Shown in pieces: positions 35,300-43,684 of a stretch of 64,000 nucleotides of DNA; positions within the stretch are counted from its first letter, which is position 1, and every line of letters begins with the position of its first letter. Source of the stretch: CAYZWU01 sp964482235 (lineage in GTDB: Bacteria; Planctomycetota; B15-G4; CAYZWU01); contig CAYZWU010000022.1 of NCBI GenBank assembly GCA_964482235.1, forward strand, positions 14,844-78,843, given 5' to 3'. The position numbers and the translations under genes are program-made. The notes beneath the pieces were generated by a model. That model did no database searches and was not told the origin of the DNA. It was given only the letters and a program-made list of their open reading frames with translations.

Positions 35300-37726
35300 C
35301 TACTCGACGATGATCTCATCCACGAAGAGCCAGCACCTCTGCCCCTTTCCCGGATGCCAGACCGGGCAGCGGGAGAGGTTCTTCGCCTTGACGATCAGGT
35401 AGCGGACCCTCCTCTCCGGGAACTCGATGGTGAATCTGACTTTCCTCGATTCGGGCTGCTTCCGGGATGCCTCGCAGGCCTTCGATCCGGCGGAAGTGAA
35501 GCTCGTCCCGTCGAGGGAGACGAGCAGCTGCACCTCTTCCGGCAGGAAGATCCAGCTGTTCTGCGTCTCCAGGCAGCCGAGGGAAACCCGGCTCACGTCC
35601 ATGGCGGCACCTAGATCGAGCGTGGCCTCCAGGTCGTCGCCCTCGAAGCCCATCCACGATCCATCGTGAAAGCTTAGCGTTCCGAGCCGGCAGTTGGTGA
35701 GCCCCAGCTCCTCGCCGCCCGGATACTTCCCGCTCCACCTGTTCTTGAACCGGACAGGCTTTCCCGCAGCCTTGTGGACCGGTATCTCCTTGCTGGTGAC
35801 CTTCCCCTGCAGCACGCCGTTCCGGAACGATCCGGCCCTGAGAACGGTCGACCTGTCGATCAGCAGCTGTCCCGCGTAGCAGGCCGACGAGGCGGCGGGC
35901 TCCGAGCCGTCGAGCGTGTAATGAATCGGAAGCCTGCCGTGCTCCGTGCTCAGGGAGACCTCCACTCCCTTCCCGGCGACGAAGCCGCTTGCCGTGACGC
36001 TCACGTTGTAGAGGCTTCTCGCATACCCGATCCCTCGGCGCTCCAGCAGGAGAAGGTGCGGCTCGAGGCGGGCCACGAAGTCGTCCCACTGCCTCCCCTC
36101 CTTCGGCGTCCACCCCACCTCGGCAATGGCGAAGAGCCTGGGGAAGAGCATGTAGAAGGCGTGCTCCTCGCGCTGGATCGACTCGCCCCAGAGGTTGCCC
36201 TGAGTGCCCAGGATGCACCCGGCTCTCTCGGGCGGCAGGGCGGCCGGTACCGGATCGTAGCTGTAGGCGGTGCTGAGCCGGCACTGCGCGTAGCCGAGGG
36301 GCGGCTCCAGCTCGGGATCGCCCTGCTTCAGGTCGAGGTAGCAAAAGGAGTGCGGGGTCATCACCACCTCGTGCCCCGCGCTTGCCGCGGCGATCCCGCC
36401 CTTCTCCCCGCGCCACGACATCACCGCGGCATTGGGCGCCAGGCCGCCCTCGAGGATCTCGTCCCATCCGATCATCTTCCGCCCCCGGCTGTTGATGATC
36501 CTCTCCACCCTCCTGATGAAGTAGCTCTGCAGCTCCAGCTCGTCCTCGAGGCCTTCGGCCTTCTTTCTCGCCTGGCAGTCGGGGCACTTCTCCCAGGCGG
36601 ACTTGTTGCACTCGTCGCCGCCGATGTGGATGTACTCGCTCGGGAAGAGGGCGATCACCTCGTCAAGGACAGCCTCGACGACCTCGAACGTCCTCTCCTT
36701 GCCCGGGCAGAGGGTGTTCTCCGACATGATGCCGCCGGTGGCGACCGTGTAAGCGCCGTTGTCGCAAGATATTTCGGGATAGGAAGCTATGGCCGCCCGC
36801 GAGTGGCCTGGAATGTCGATTTCCGGAACGATCGTCACGAACCGGTCGCCGGCGTACTCGATGACATCCCTGATCTCCTCCTGCGTGTAGAACCCTCCGT
36901 ATGTCGCCTTCTCGCCCGGCTTCTGCGGCTCCCGCCCCACCCACGGCTCGTCGTTCCGGTCGACGCGCCAGGCTCCGATTCTCGTCAGCTCGGGACAGCC
37001 CTTGATCTCAACGCGCCATCCCTGATCGTCGGTGAGATGCCAGTGAAAGACGTTCATCTTGAGGGCGGCGAGGAAATCGATGTTCTTCTTCACCAGCTCG
37101 AGGGGAAGGAAGTGACGGCTCACGTCGAGAAGCTGGCCGCGCCAGGGAAACCGCGGCCTGTCCTTGATCGTGCAGCACCGGATCCGTCTCGATCCCGGAT
37201 CGTCCCTGCTCTCGAGGCTCGCCGTTGCCAGGAGCTGCCCGAAGGTCTGAAATGCGTAGAAAAGCCCGGCCTTGCCTGCCGCGGACATCGTCACGGTCTT
37301 CGGTGCGACCGTCAGCACGTAACCCTCGTCCCCCATGACGGCGGTATCGCCGTCGAGGTCGAGAAAGATGCAGCCCGATGACGGCGGGGCTCCCGGCACA
37401 AGATTGCACTTCAATTCAACGGAACACTCCCGTTCGATGATCGACGTGAGATGCAGGGCAAGATCGTCCTCGATAACGGCTCGATCGTTCGTGACCAGCT
37501 TCGTCCCGGAGTCGAGAACAAAGAATCCCTCATCGGGAACCACTGTTCCCGGCCTGGGTATTATCGGAAACAGCATCCCGGCTTCCCCTTCTCCTGGCAT
37601 CGTGATTCCCGTCTCCTCGCCCAGCGATCGGGCGGAGTCGATTTCCCGGTCCTTTTGCGTGTCGCCCGCGCATCCGGAAAAGAGGAGGGCAACGCACACG
37701 ACAGTCAGGGTCAAGTTGCATTTCAT
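35300..37726 (-). CDS. Lipoprotein beta-N-acetylhexosaminidase (GH20)
   Basis: This encodes 808 residues. The lipoprotein signal MKCNLTLTVVCVALLFSGC is followed by a GH20b domain (IIPRPGTVVPDEGFFVLDSG) and the GH20 barrel (RGQLLDVSRHFLPLELVKK, FHWHLTDDQGWRVEIK, VPEIDIPGHSRAAIASYPE). The catalytic pair lies in YIHIGGDECNKS (Asp-Glu), which supports substrate-assisted hydrolysis of terminal GlcNAc/GalNAc. The C-terminal 250 residues hold an FN3/CHB-like segment and a discoidin-like domain (GKYPGGEELGLTNCRLGTLS) that may bind sugar. It probably acts at the outer membrane or periplasm on chitin- or mucin-like glycans. Its 3' end abuts palindromic copy 2. Confidence 0.93.
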   Translation of the reverse strand: MKCNLTLTVVCVALLFSGCAGDTQKDREIDSARSLGEETGITMPGEGEAGMLFPIIPRPGTVVPDEGFFVLDSGTKLVTNDRAVIEDDLALHLTSIIERECSVELKCNLVPGAPPSSGCIFLDLDGDTAVMGDEGYVLTVAPKTVTMSAAGKAGLFYAFQTFGQLLATASLESRDDPGSRRIRCCTIKDRPRFPWRGQLLDVSRHFLPLELVKKNIDFLAALKMNVFHWHLTDDQGWRVEIKGCPELTRIGAWRVDRNDEPWVGREPQKPGEKATYGGFYTQEEIRDVIEYAGDRFVTIVPEIDIPGHSRAAIASYPEISCDNGAYTVATGGIMSENTLCPGKERTFEVVEAVLDEVIALFPSEYIHIGGDECNKSAWEKCPDCQARKKAEGLEDELELQSYFIRRVERIINSRGRKMIGWDEILEGGLAPNAAVMSWRGEKGGIAAASAGHEVVMTPHSFCYLDLKQGDPELEPPLGYAQCRLSTAYSYDPVPAALPPERAGCILGTQGNLWGESIQREEHAFYMLFPRLFAIAEVGWTPKEGRQWDDFVARLEPHLLLLERRGIGYARSLYNVSVTASGFVAGKGVEVSLSTEHGRLPIHYTLDGSEPAASSACYAGQLLIDRSTVLRAGSFRNGVLQGKVTSKEIPVHKAAGKPVRFKNRWSGKYPGGEELGLTNCRLGTLSFHDGSWMGFEGDDLEATLDLGAAMDVSRVSLGCLETQNSWIFLPEEVQLLVSLDGTSFTSAGSKACEASRKQPESRKVRFTIEFPERRVRYLIVKAKNLSRCPVWHPGKGQRCWLFVDEIIVE

Positions 37727-37816
37727 GCTTCGGTTCCTTGTTCGATGCTCGTGAAAATCGATCGGCCCGAAAACGGATCTTTCGGGACGGCCTGTTCGAA
37801 GCGGTCTGTCGTCAGG

Positions 37817-38329
37817 CTACCATTCCCCGGCGTAATCCAGCACGTGCGGCTCGGCAAGATGCTTCACGTACTCCCAGTGGATCCCGGCAATCTGCCGGAC
37901 ATGCAGCAGGTCGTGGCCGGTCCAGGCGGCGAGGATGTCGCCGGCGCGGATCGCTCCGAGCAGAGGATGCTCGTAGACGTTTTCCCATTTCGGCGACTCC
38001 AGGTTTTCGAGCCACTCGATCGATTTCTTCCTCTCTTCCATGAACAGGCCCAGCGTCTCCTGCAGATCGCGCTCCGCGTAGCCTCGCTCCTTGACCCAGG
38101 CCTTTGGGTCGATGCCCGGCCATGTCTTGCCGGGTTCGTGAAGGAGCAGGTCGAGGCGGACGCGAAAGTCCTCCCTCTCCTCGTCGAGGAGGTGGGCCGC
38201 CACCTCGACGATCGACCACTTCCCGGGCGCCGGCTTCCAGCACGCATGATCGGCCGTGAGGCTGTCCACAAGCCTGTGGATCATCTCTGCTCCGGCTTTC
38301 AGCCTTCCTATCAAGGACGAGCTGTCCAT
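37817..38329 (-). CDS. DinB-superfamily putative metal-dependent protein
   Basis: This encodes 170 residues. The four-helix DinB/YfiT pattern is seen: WKPAPGKWSIVEVAAHLLDEE with the first His, KTWPGIDPKAWVKERGYAE, and WTGHDLLHVRQIAGI with the paired His residues that bind a divalent metal. Many members are thiol-transferases or unknown. It is probably cytoplasmic and likely stands alone. Confidence 0.85.
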   Translation of the reverse strand: MDSSSLIGRLKAGAEMIHRLVDSLTADHACWKPAPGKWSIVEVAAHLLDEEREDFRVRLDLLLHEPGKTWPGIDPKAWVKERGYAERDLQETLGLFMEERKKSIEWLENLESPKWENVYEHPLLGAIRAGDILAAWTGHDLLHVRQIAGIHWEYVKHLAEPHVLDYAGEW

Positions 38330-38447
38330 CCCTTCACCCTCCAGACAATATTGAAACCGTTGATCTTCCGGATCTTCCGCCAGCCCGAGCTGTCGTTCAT
38401 CGATCTGATTCCTGATGCAGGAGTAAATGTAATCCGAGGCGGAATGG

Positions 38448-38867
38448 TCAGAGAAACCTGTACATCCATCTGGTCAGGGAGATGTCGCCCTCGATGTGGC
38501 GGATCGCCTTATCCACGGAATACTGGCAGATGTATCGACCGGGATCGTAGGGCTTTTTCTGGACCTCGTCGGTGTCCAGCTTTCTGAGAAGCGGGAGGGC
38601 TCTCCTGTCGCCGATCTGGCCGAGAGCCCAGATCGCCCTGTTCTTCTCCTTGAAGGGGACGTCGTCGGCTTCGATCAGGGCGATCAACGCCTCGACATGG
38701 TCTCCCGGATATCTCTGCTTCGCCCCGGTACAGGCCTCGTCCACATCGACGAAGATCTGCCGCAGCGAGTAGCCGAACAGGCAGGTTCCCAGCACGAACA
38801 CAGCCAGGCCGATCGGAATGGTCCACGACCAGATCGTGCTCGATTTGGATTTCGATCCCGGGTTCAT
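38448..38867 (-). CDS. Membrane-anchored HEAT-repeat-like protein
   Basis: This encodes 139 residues. One N-terminal membrane segment (IWSWTIPIGLAVFVLGTCLFGYSL) is followed by a HEAT/PBS-lyase-like repeat (DVPFKEKNRAIWALGQIGDR, RALPLLRKLDT) and a short tail. Probably a protein-interaction module facing the periplasm. The neighbours give no clear clue. Confidence 0.72.
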   Translation of the reverse strand: MNPGSKSKSSTIWSWTIPIGLAVFVLGTCLFGYSLRQIFVDVDEACTGAKQRYPGDHVEALIALIEADDVPFKEKNRAIWALGQIGDRRALPLLRKLDTDEVQKKPYDPGRYICQYSVDKAIRHIEGDISLTRWMYRFL

Positions 38868-38962
38868 CTCAGGTTACACCAATCAATGAATGAGAAGTAC
38901 ATCGAACCATCATCGTGCCGCCAAGTCAATCCATCCGCGCGGAGCGATGCTAAACAGGATCT

Positions 38963-39847
38963 TTATGCTGCTCCGGCCCGGCCTGCCAGACGACGGCCCA
39001 GCGAGACGAGAACCAGAATGGCAAAGGCCGTCACCACGTCCGTGGGCCCGAGCGGCCAGTCGAGCAGGTACGACAGCACGAATCCGAGCAGGGCGGCCAG
39101 GAAGCCGAAAAGGGACGACAGGACGAAGAAGGAGGCCATGTTGAAGGCGATCTGCCTTGCGGCGAGGGGCGGAAGCACCATGAGCCCGAAGACCACGAGC
39201 GGACCCACCGTGAGAACACCCACGGAGATCGCCGAGCCGAGAAGGAGGTAAAGAAAGATGTCCCAGCAGAGGACGTTCTTTCCCAGACTGACGGCCGCCT
39301 CCCTGTCGAAGGAGACGAGCAGAAAGTCCCTGCGAAAAAGGAAGATCAGGACAAGAGCCAGGCTGAAGAAGATCAGGATCGCTCTCACACCCTCGTCGCT
39401 GACGGCCAGGATCTCCCCCTTGAGAAGCACGTCCACGTGGCTCGTGCCCACTGCCGCTCCGGCGAGAAAGAGGATCGTCACTGCCGCGGCCAGGGAGTAT
39501 CCGGCCGCGATCCGCCCCTCCGGCGTCCCCCCGCCGCGGCGCCCGAGATAAACGAGCAGGAGAAGAGCCGTGAAGGTGAAAAGCATGGCGAAGAAGAGAT
39601 GGAAGCAGAACCCGGCCTCCGACTCGCCGTGATCCGCATCCTGGACCCAGAGGCAGTTCCAGGCATGGAGAAAGAGAAAGCCGAAGGCCACGCCGGCCGC
39701 GGCGAACTGGGGAACCGCCACGCCGAGGAAGACCATCCGCCTCACAACGAAGAACACGCCGAGCAGCGGGCAGATGGCACCGACGACGAGCGAGCCGATG
39801 ATGCTGTTCGAGTAGAGGGCGACGATATCGAGCGTCGTTTCGATCAT
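38963..39847 (-). CDS. znuB: Zinc-type metal ABC transporter permease
   Basis: This encodes 294 residues with about eight or nine membrane helices, as in ABC-3 family (ZnuB/MntB) permeases: NSIIGSLVVGAICPLLGVFFVVRRMVFLG near the N-terminus, LLKGEILAVSDEGV, and SVGVLTVGPLVVFGLMVLPPLAARQIA near the end. It has an unusual insert after the second helix (about 60-80) with a polar HAWNCLWVQDADHGESEAG stretch. It follows the ATP-binding gene after one base. The metal is probably Zn2+, judged from operon context, but Mn2+ is not excluded. Confidence 0.88.
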   Translation of the reverse strand: MIETTLDIVALYSNSIIGSLVVGAICPLLGVFFVVRRMVFLGVAVPQFAAAGVAFGFLFLHAWNCLWVQDADHGESEAGFCFHLFFAMLFTFTALLLLVYLGRRGGGTPEGRIAAGYSLAAAVTILFLAGAAVGTSHVDVLLKGEILAVSDEGVRAILIFFSLALVLIFLFRRDFLLVSFDREAAVSLGKNVLCWDIFLYLLLGSAISVGVLTVGPLVVFGLMVLPPLAARQIAFNMASFFVLSSLFGFLAALLGFVLSYLLDWPLGPTDVVTAFAILVLVSLGRRLAGRAGAA

Positions 39848-39848
39848 C

Positions 39849-40610
39849 TCATTGCCCTCCTTCCAGACGATCCCGGACCATGGCGGCGGAGAGCATCTCC
39901 TCGACGCTTCCCCGCTCTATCCGGCCGCGGCTCACCCAGAGCACATCACGGACATTCTCGCGCACCATGTCCATCTCGTGACAGACGAGAACCACGGCGA
40001 GGCCGCCCCGGTTCAGCGCGCCGAGCAGGTCCATCACCGCCTTCTCGCCCGCCTGATCCACTCCGCTCGTCGGTTCGTCGAGAAGAAGGATGTCCGGCCG
40101 CGTCATCAGGGCGCGGGCGATGAGCACCCTCTGCTTCTGACCGGCCGAGAGGGAGGCGAACAGCTCCTTGCGTTGCCCTGCCATGCCGACCCGCTCGAGC
40201 ACGCTGCCGAGATCGTTCCTCTCCTTCTTGCTCGAAAGGGAGAGGCGCCTCATTCTGTGGTAAGCGCCCATGGTCACCACCTCGCCCACCGTGAGAGGGA
40301 AGATCGAGTCGAGGGCCTGCACCTGCGGCACGTAGCCGATCACCGGCCTGCGGCCCGAGAGTTCGCCGAAGCGGACGCTCCCCTCGATCGGCTTCAGCAG
40401 GCCGATCATGCCTCGCAGCAGCGTGGTCTTTCCGGCTCCGTTCGGCCCGACGATCCCGAGGAAGTCGCCCCGCATCACCGAGATGTCGACACCGGCGATC
40501 ACCGGGGAGCGGCTGTAGCCGAAGGCCGCCCCCTCGAGCGTCATCAGCACCGGGCCGCCGGCCGGCGGGGAGCTGTCGACACCGGCCGCGCTGTCTTTAC
40601 TTGGATTCAT
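39849..40610 (-). CDS. znuC: Zinc-type metal ABC transporter ATP-binding protein
   Basis: This encodes 253 residues with Walker A GPNGAGKTT, Q-loop GYVPQVQ, signature SLSAGQKQRVLIARAL, Walker B LLLDEPTSGVD and switch His VCHEMDMV. It is of the ABC-type Mn/Zn family (YVPQ, then FPLTVGEVVTMG). It overlaps the substrate-binding protein gene by 14 bases and is spaced one base from the permease, forming an operon. Confidence 0.92.
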   Translation of the reverse strand: MNPSKDSAAGVDSSPPAGGPVLMTLEGAAFGYSRSPVIAGVDISVMRGDFLGIVGPNGAGKTTLLRGMIGLLKPIEGSVRFGELSGRRPVIGYVPQVQALDSIFPLTVGEVVTMGAYHRMRRLSLSSKKERNDLGSVLERVGMAGQRKELFASLSAGQKQRVLIARALMTRPDILLLDEPTSGVDQAGEKAVMDLLGALNRGGLAVVLVCHEMDMVRENVRDVLWVSRGRIERGSVEEMLSAAMVRDRLEGGQ

Positions 40611-41589
40611 GATTCTCTCCCAGCTTCCTGGCGATCTCCTCCGGAGAGGGAATGGGCTTGCCGCACGCCCTGAGCAGCGCCTTGAGGTTGTGCTCGATGA
40701 AGTTGAAGTATCCCTCCACCTCGGGCCGCCCGCCGCTCATGTTGGGCAAGGTCACGATCCGTATCCCGGTCTTGGATTTCAGGAAATCGGGATACTTCCT
40801 CGAGTAGTACTGCTCCTTGATGATCAGGTCCGCCTTCTCGCTCTTGATCCTTCGGACGAGCCTGGCCAGGTGCCGCGGTGTGGGCGCGATGCCGGGCTGC
40901 GGCTCGATCTCGCCCACGACCACGAGACCGTACCGATTGACGAAGTAGCTCCACGACCGGTGGTAGGTCACCACCTTGACCCCTTTCAGGGGCCGCGCCA
41001 GGATCTCCCACTCCTTCAGCTTCCGGTCGAAGCGGGCCAGGTACTTTTTCAGGTTCGCGCGAAAGGCGCCGGCATGCTCGGGGCAGGCCCGGCAGAGGCC
41101 GTCGCAGATCGTCATCGCCGTGAGCCGCCCGTTCACCGGATCGGTGTTGAAGTGGGGATTCCCCTCGGGGTGCACATCCCCTTCCTCCCGGCTCGCCTTT
41201 TCGGGCTTCTCCACCGGCTTGACCCGCGCCGAGCAGTTGACGAAACCGGGAGACCCGGGCTGGATCTTCGTGTTCCGGCAGTTGTAGAGAAGGTCGGGCA
41301 GCCAGGCATGCTCCATGTCGAGCCCCATCTCCAGGAGAACGTCGGCCCTGTTGAGCATCAGAAGAAGGCTGGGCTTCATGGGGACCTGATGCATGTCCTC
41401 CGTCCCCTTGGTGATGCTCTTCACCTCGACGAGGTCGCCGCCGACCTGCTTTGCCATGTCAGCCAGATCGGGAATGGTGGCCACCACCTTGATCCTGTCG
41501 CCCGCGGCGGCCTCGGGCGCTTGAAGGCCGGCAAGAAGAAAAGCGGCCAGCAGCAGAACAATAACTTTACTTGGAGTGATGCGTTTCAT
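40597..41589 (-). CDS. znuA: Zinc-type substrate-binding protein
   Basis: This encodes 330 residues. The signal peptide (MKRITPSKVIVLLLAAFLLAG to APEAAAG) is followed by KVVATIPDLADMAKQVGGD. Conserved metal ligands of the cluster A-I family are present: His in TEDMHQVP, His in GNPHFNTDP and His in VTYHRSWSYF. The pocket is completed by the region IEPQPGIAPTPRHL and the KEQYYSRKYPDFL segment. A charged loop (EKPEKASREEGDVHPEGNPH) between ligands resembles the His/Asp-rich loop of ZnuA proteins, which favours Zn2+. The protein sits in the periplasm and feeds the permease downstream. Confidence 0.9.
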   Translation of the reverse strand: MKRITPSKVIVLLLAAFLLAGLQAPEAAAGDRIKVVATIPDLADMAKQVGGDLVEVKSITKGTEDMHQVPMKPSLLLMLNRADVLLEMGLDMEHAWLPDLLYNCRNTKIQPGSPGFVNCSARVKPVEKPEKASREEGDVHPEGNPHFNTDPVNGRLTAMTICDGLCRACPEHAGAFRANLKKYLARFDRKLKEWEILARPLKGVKVVTYHRSWSYFVNRYGLVVVGEIEPQPGIAPTPRHLARLVRRIKSEKADLIIKEQYYSRKYPDFLKSKTGIRIVTLPNMSGGRPEVEGYFNFIEHNLKALLRACGKPIPSPEEIARKLGENHESK

Positions 41590-41680
41590 TTTCTCACCTC
41601 GTTTCAGATCGAGTGAAGGGACCTTGCGGCCTCGACTCCTTGCCCTGGGCAGGCGGCCGGAGGCCGGTCCACTTTGTTTT

Positions 41681-43033
41681 CTACCAGTCCATGCCGTGGG
41701 TGTGGCTTCCGATGACGATGATCCACTGGAACATCACCTCGTGGTGGTCGTCGCCGGTCATGTGCTCGTGTTCGCCGCGCTCCATGTCGACGAACCGGTA
41801 CTGCATTCTCAGCCAGTTGTAGTGGGAGACCTTCCAGGTGAGCCATGTCGAGTAAGCCTTCTGTCCCACGTCGGAGTGCCGGCTCATCTGGTAGAGGTCC
41901 GCCATGGCGCCGGCGGACCAGTAGGGATTCCACGAGTAATCCCCCCAGAGATAGCCGCCCGCGGCCTCGTGCTTGAAGTAACTTCCCTCGTCCTCCTCGA
42001 AGAACCGGCCGTTGCTCACGAAGGCCTCCGCGCCGATGTAGAGCTCTTTCCGCGCCGCCGGATCCTGCCACTTCCACGTGGCATCGATGCCGTATACGGC
42101 CTGGCGGTTCTCCGCAACCTCGTGCTGGACCTCCGGCGTCCAGAGGAGGCTGGTTCCCAGCTGGAGGGACGTCTCCTCAGTCAGGTCGGAGTAGCCCGTG
42201 AGCCGCATGTTGTAGGCATAGTTGTCCATGTGCCTCTTGTGAAACACGTCGTCGTGGTCGTGATCATGATGAACGCCGCCGATCTGGTGGCTGTGGCTGT
42301 CAGCTTCGGTGTAAATGCCCAGCGACCAGCGCACCGGGATCTCGTCCGTCAGGCCGAACCAGTGATGCAGCTCGGCGCCCGTCGCCTGGACGCTCCCCCC
42401 CAGATAGTCGTAGTAGACTCCCGGCTTCTCCACGAAGGGTAGCTCGTGCTCGTGTCGCTGCCCGAGCTTGCCGTGGTCGGCCAGGATGCGGCCGGCCTTG
42501 ACCGAGAGGTTCCAGGGAAGGCGGTTCAGCACACCCGCCGCCTCGGTCACGCCGATCCCTTCGCCCTCGCTCCCCTCGAGAACGGCGTAGGCGTAGCCGA
42601 AGGGATCGATCTGGGCGTTGATGCTGAGCTCGGCTGCACGGAAGTAGAAACCGTCCTGGCCGTGGTAGCTCTCGTCGCCGGTCTGGTAGTTGAGAATCGT
42701 GTCGAGAACGAGGCCGATGGCCGGGTTGAAGGTGGTGGAAAAGCGATCGGTCTGCCCCAGGCTGCCGATCTGCCCCGGAGCGATCCCCATGCCCTGGAGG
42801 CCTTGACTCCGGCCCGGGGAGGGCTCTCCCTCGCCGGACCTCTCCTGCACTAGCATTCCTTCGGTCCCTTTCCCCAGGAGCTCCACCTGGAGCTCGAGAT
42901 CTTCCAGCCGCTCCAGAAGCTCCTGATAATCGAGGGGCTGTTTTATTTCGTCCTCTGCCTGGGCCGCGGCTTCACCTGCAAGGAGCGAAACGGCTCCCGC
43001 CAGGCAAAAGAATAGACGCAAAAAAAGGCTCAT
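41681..43033 (-). CDS. Outer-membrane beta-barrel protein of the zinc operon
   Basis: This encodes 450 residues after GAGGAG with 8 bases spacing. The signal peptide ends AAAQA, then an N-terminal coiled coil (YQELLERLEDLELQVELLGK) typical of porin-like trimers. The remaining 380 residues show alternating-residue beta strands rich in Tyr/Trp and end in aromatic GMDW. His-rich loops (DSHSHQIGGVHHDHDHDDVFHKRH, RGEHEHMTGDDHHE) fit a metal-binding or metal-passing outer-membrane channel. It lies between the small Cys/His protein and the ZnuA-like gene, all on one strand. The exact substrate is inferred, not seen. Confidence 0.85.
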   Translation of the reverse strand: MSLFLRLFFCLAGAVSLLAGEAAAQAEDEIKQPLDYQELLERLEDLELQVELLGKGTEGMLVQERSGEGEPSPGRSQGLQGMGIAPGQIGSLGQTDRFSTTFNPAIGLVLDTILNYQTGDESYHGQDGFYFRAAELSINAQIDPFGYAYAVLEGSEGEGIGVTEAAGVLNRLPWNLSVKAGRILADHGKLGQRHEHELPFVEKPGVYYDYLGGSVQATGAELHHWFGLTDEIPVRWSLGIYTEADSHSHQIGGVHHDHDHDDVFHKRHMDNYAYNMRLTGYSDLTEETSLQLGTSLLWTPEVQHEVAENRQAVYGIDATWKWQDPAARKELYIGAEAFVSNGRFFEEDEGSYFKHEAAGGYLWGDYSWNPYWSAGAMADLYQMSRHSDVGQKAYSTWLTWKVSHYNWLRMQYRFVDMERGEHEHMTGDDHHEVMFQWIIVIGSHTHGMDW

Positions 43034-43176
43034 CTCTTTTTCTCCTCATTGAATCCGGGTTACGTCGCACCGCCCAAAACGCCCTTCTCGTTTCGAGACA
43101 GGGAATGCAGGCACGTTTTCGCACGCTGCGAATCGAGGCGGTGGATCACATCAAAGCTGTTGGTACGGACGCCGAT

Positions 43177-43503
43177 TCAGGAGGAGGATGGAGGAGCCCG
43201 GCAGGGGGGAAGGCGAAAGCATGGATCGATGACGACGATCCGGTCGTTCAGGGAAAGCGGCGCAACTGTCGCTTCGAGCCTGAGATCCGGCACGGGATTC
43301 GGGTTGGGTGTATCGCCGTAGCCGGCTTGCAGAGCCTGGCACTGGCTGCAATGGTTCGTTTCGTGGGTCGGGGGGGAATGATCCTCGCAGCAGTGTTCGT
43401 CATGGAGATGAAGACAGAGAGCGAGTCCGGACAGCAAGAGAAAGGCAGATGCTGCCAGAAAGATGAGGGCGATGAATCGTTTTGCACCGGACATCGGCGG
43501 CAT
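43177..43503 (-). CDS. Small Cys/His-rich membrane protein heading the zinc operon
   Basis: This encodes 108 residues. A hydrophobic segment (FIALIFLAASAFLLLSGLALC) leads into a dense metal-ligand stretch, HLHDEHCCEDHS-, then HETNHCSQCQALQ, as in DUF2946-like small proteins found next to metal transporters. It may be an anchored metal chaperone or sensor. The C-terminal half is low in ligands. It is the first gene of the five-gene operon, 143 bases ahead of the outer-membrane gene, with candidate operator palindromes upstream. Confidence 0.68.
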   Translation of the reverse strand: MPPMSGAKRFIALIFLAASAFLLLSGLALCLHLHDEHCCEDHSPPTHETNHCSQCQALQAGYGDTPNPNPVPDLRLEATVAPLSLNDRIVVIDPCFRLPPCRAPPSSS

Positions 43504-43684
43504 GACCCATACAATCTGAAAAAAGCGGCTTTCCGGTCGATATCCTCTATATCGCCAAACCAGAATCGAAGCAACCGGAAAAAGCCGCCGGTTTTTTCAC
43601 CGGTACTTCAAAGCCGGTCAGCGAGAATTTAATATCATGGTTCGATATCGAAATTCATATTAGATCGATGTGAAGGGACAACTC
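43504..43684. promoter_or_regulatory. Divergent region with two operator-like palindromes
   Basis: Between the zinc operon (minus) and the ExbD-like gene (plus) are two symmetric sites. CGATAT-CCTCT-ATATCG at 43538-43554 is a 6+5+6 inverted repeat. TTCGATATCGAA at 43641-43652 is a perfect 12-base palindrome. Both share the CGATAT half-site. They could bind a Fur/Zur-type regulator; the match to known Zur boxes is not strong. Confidence 0.5.
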
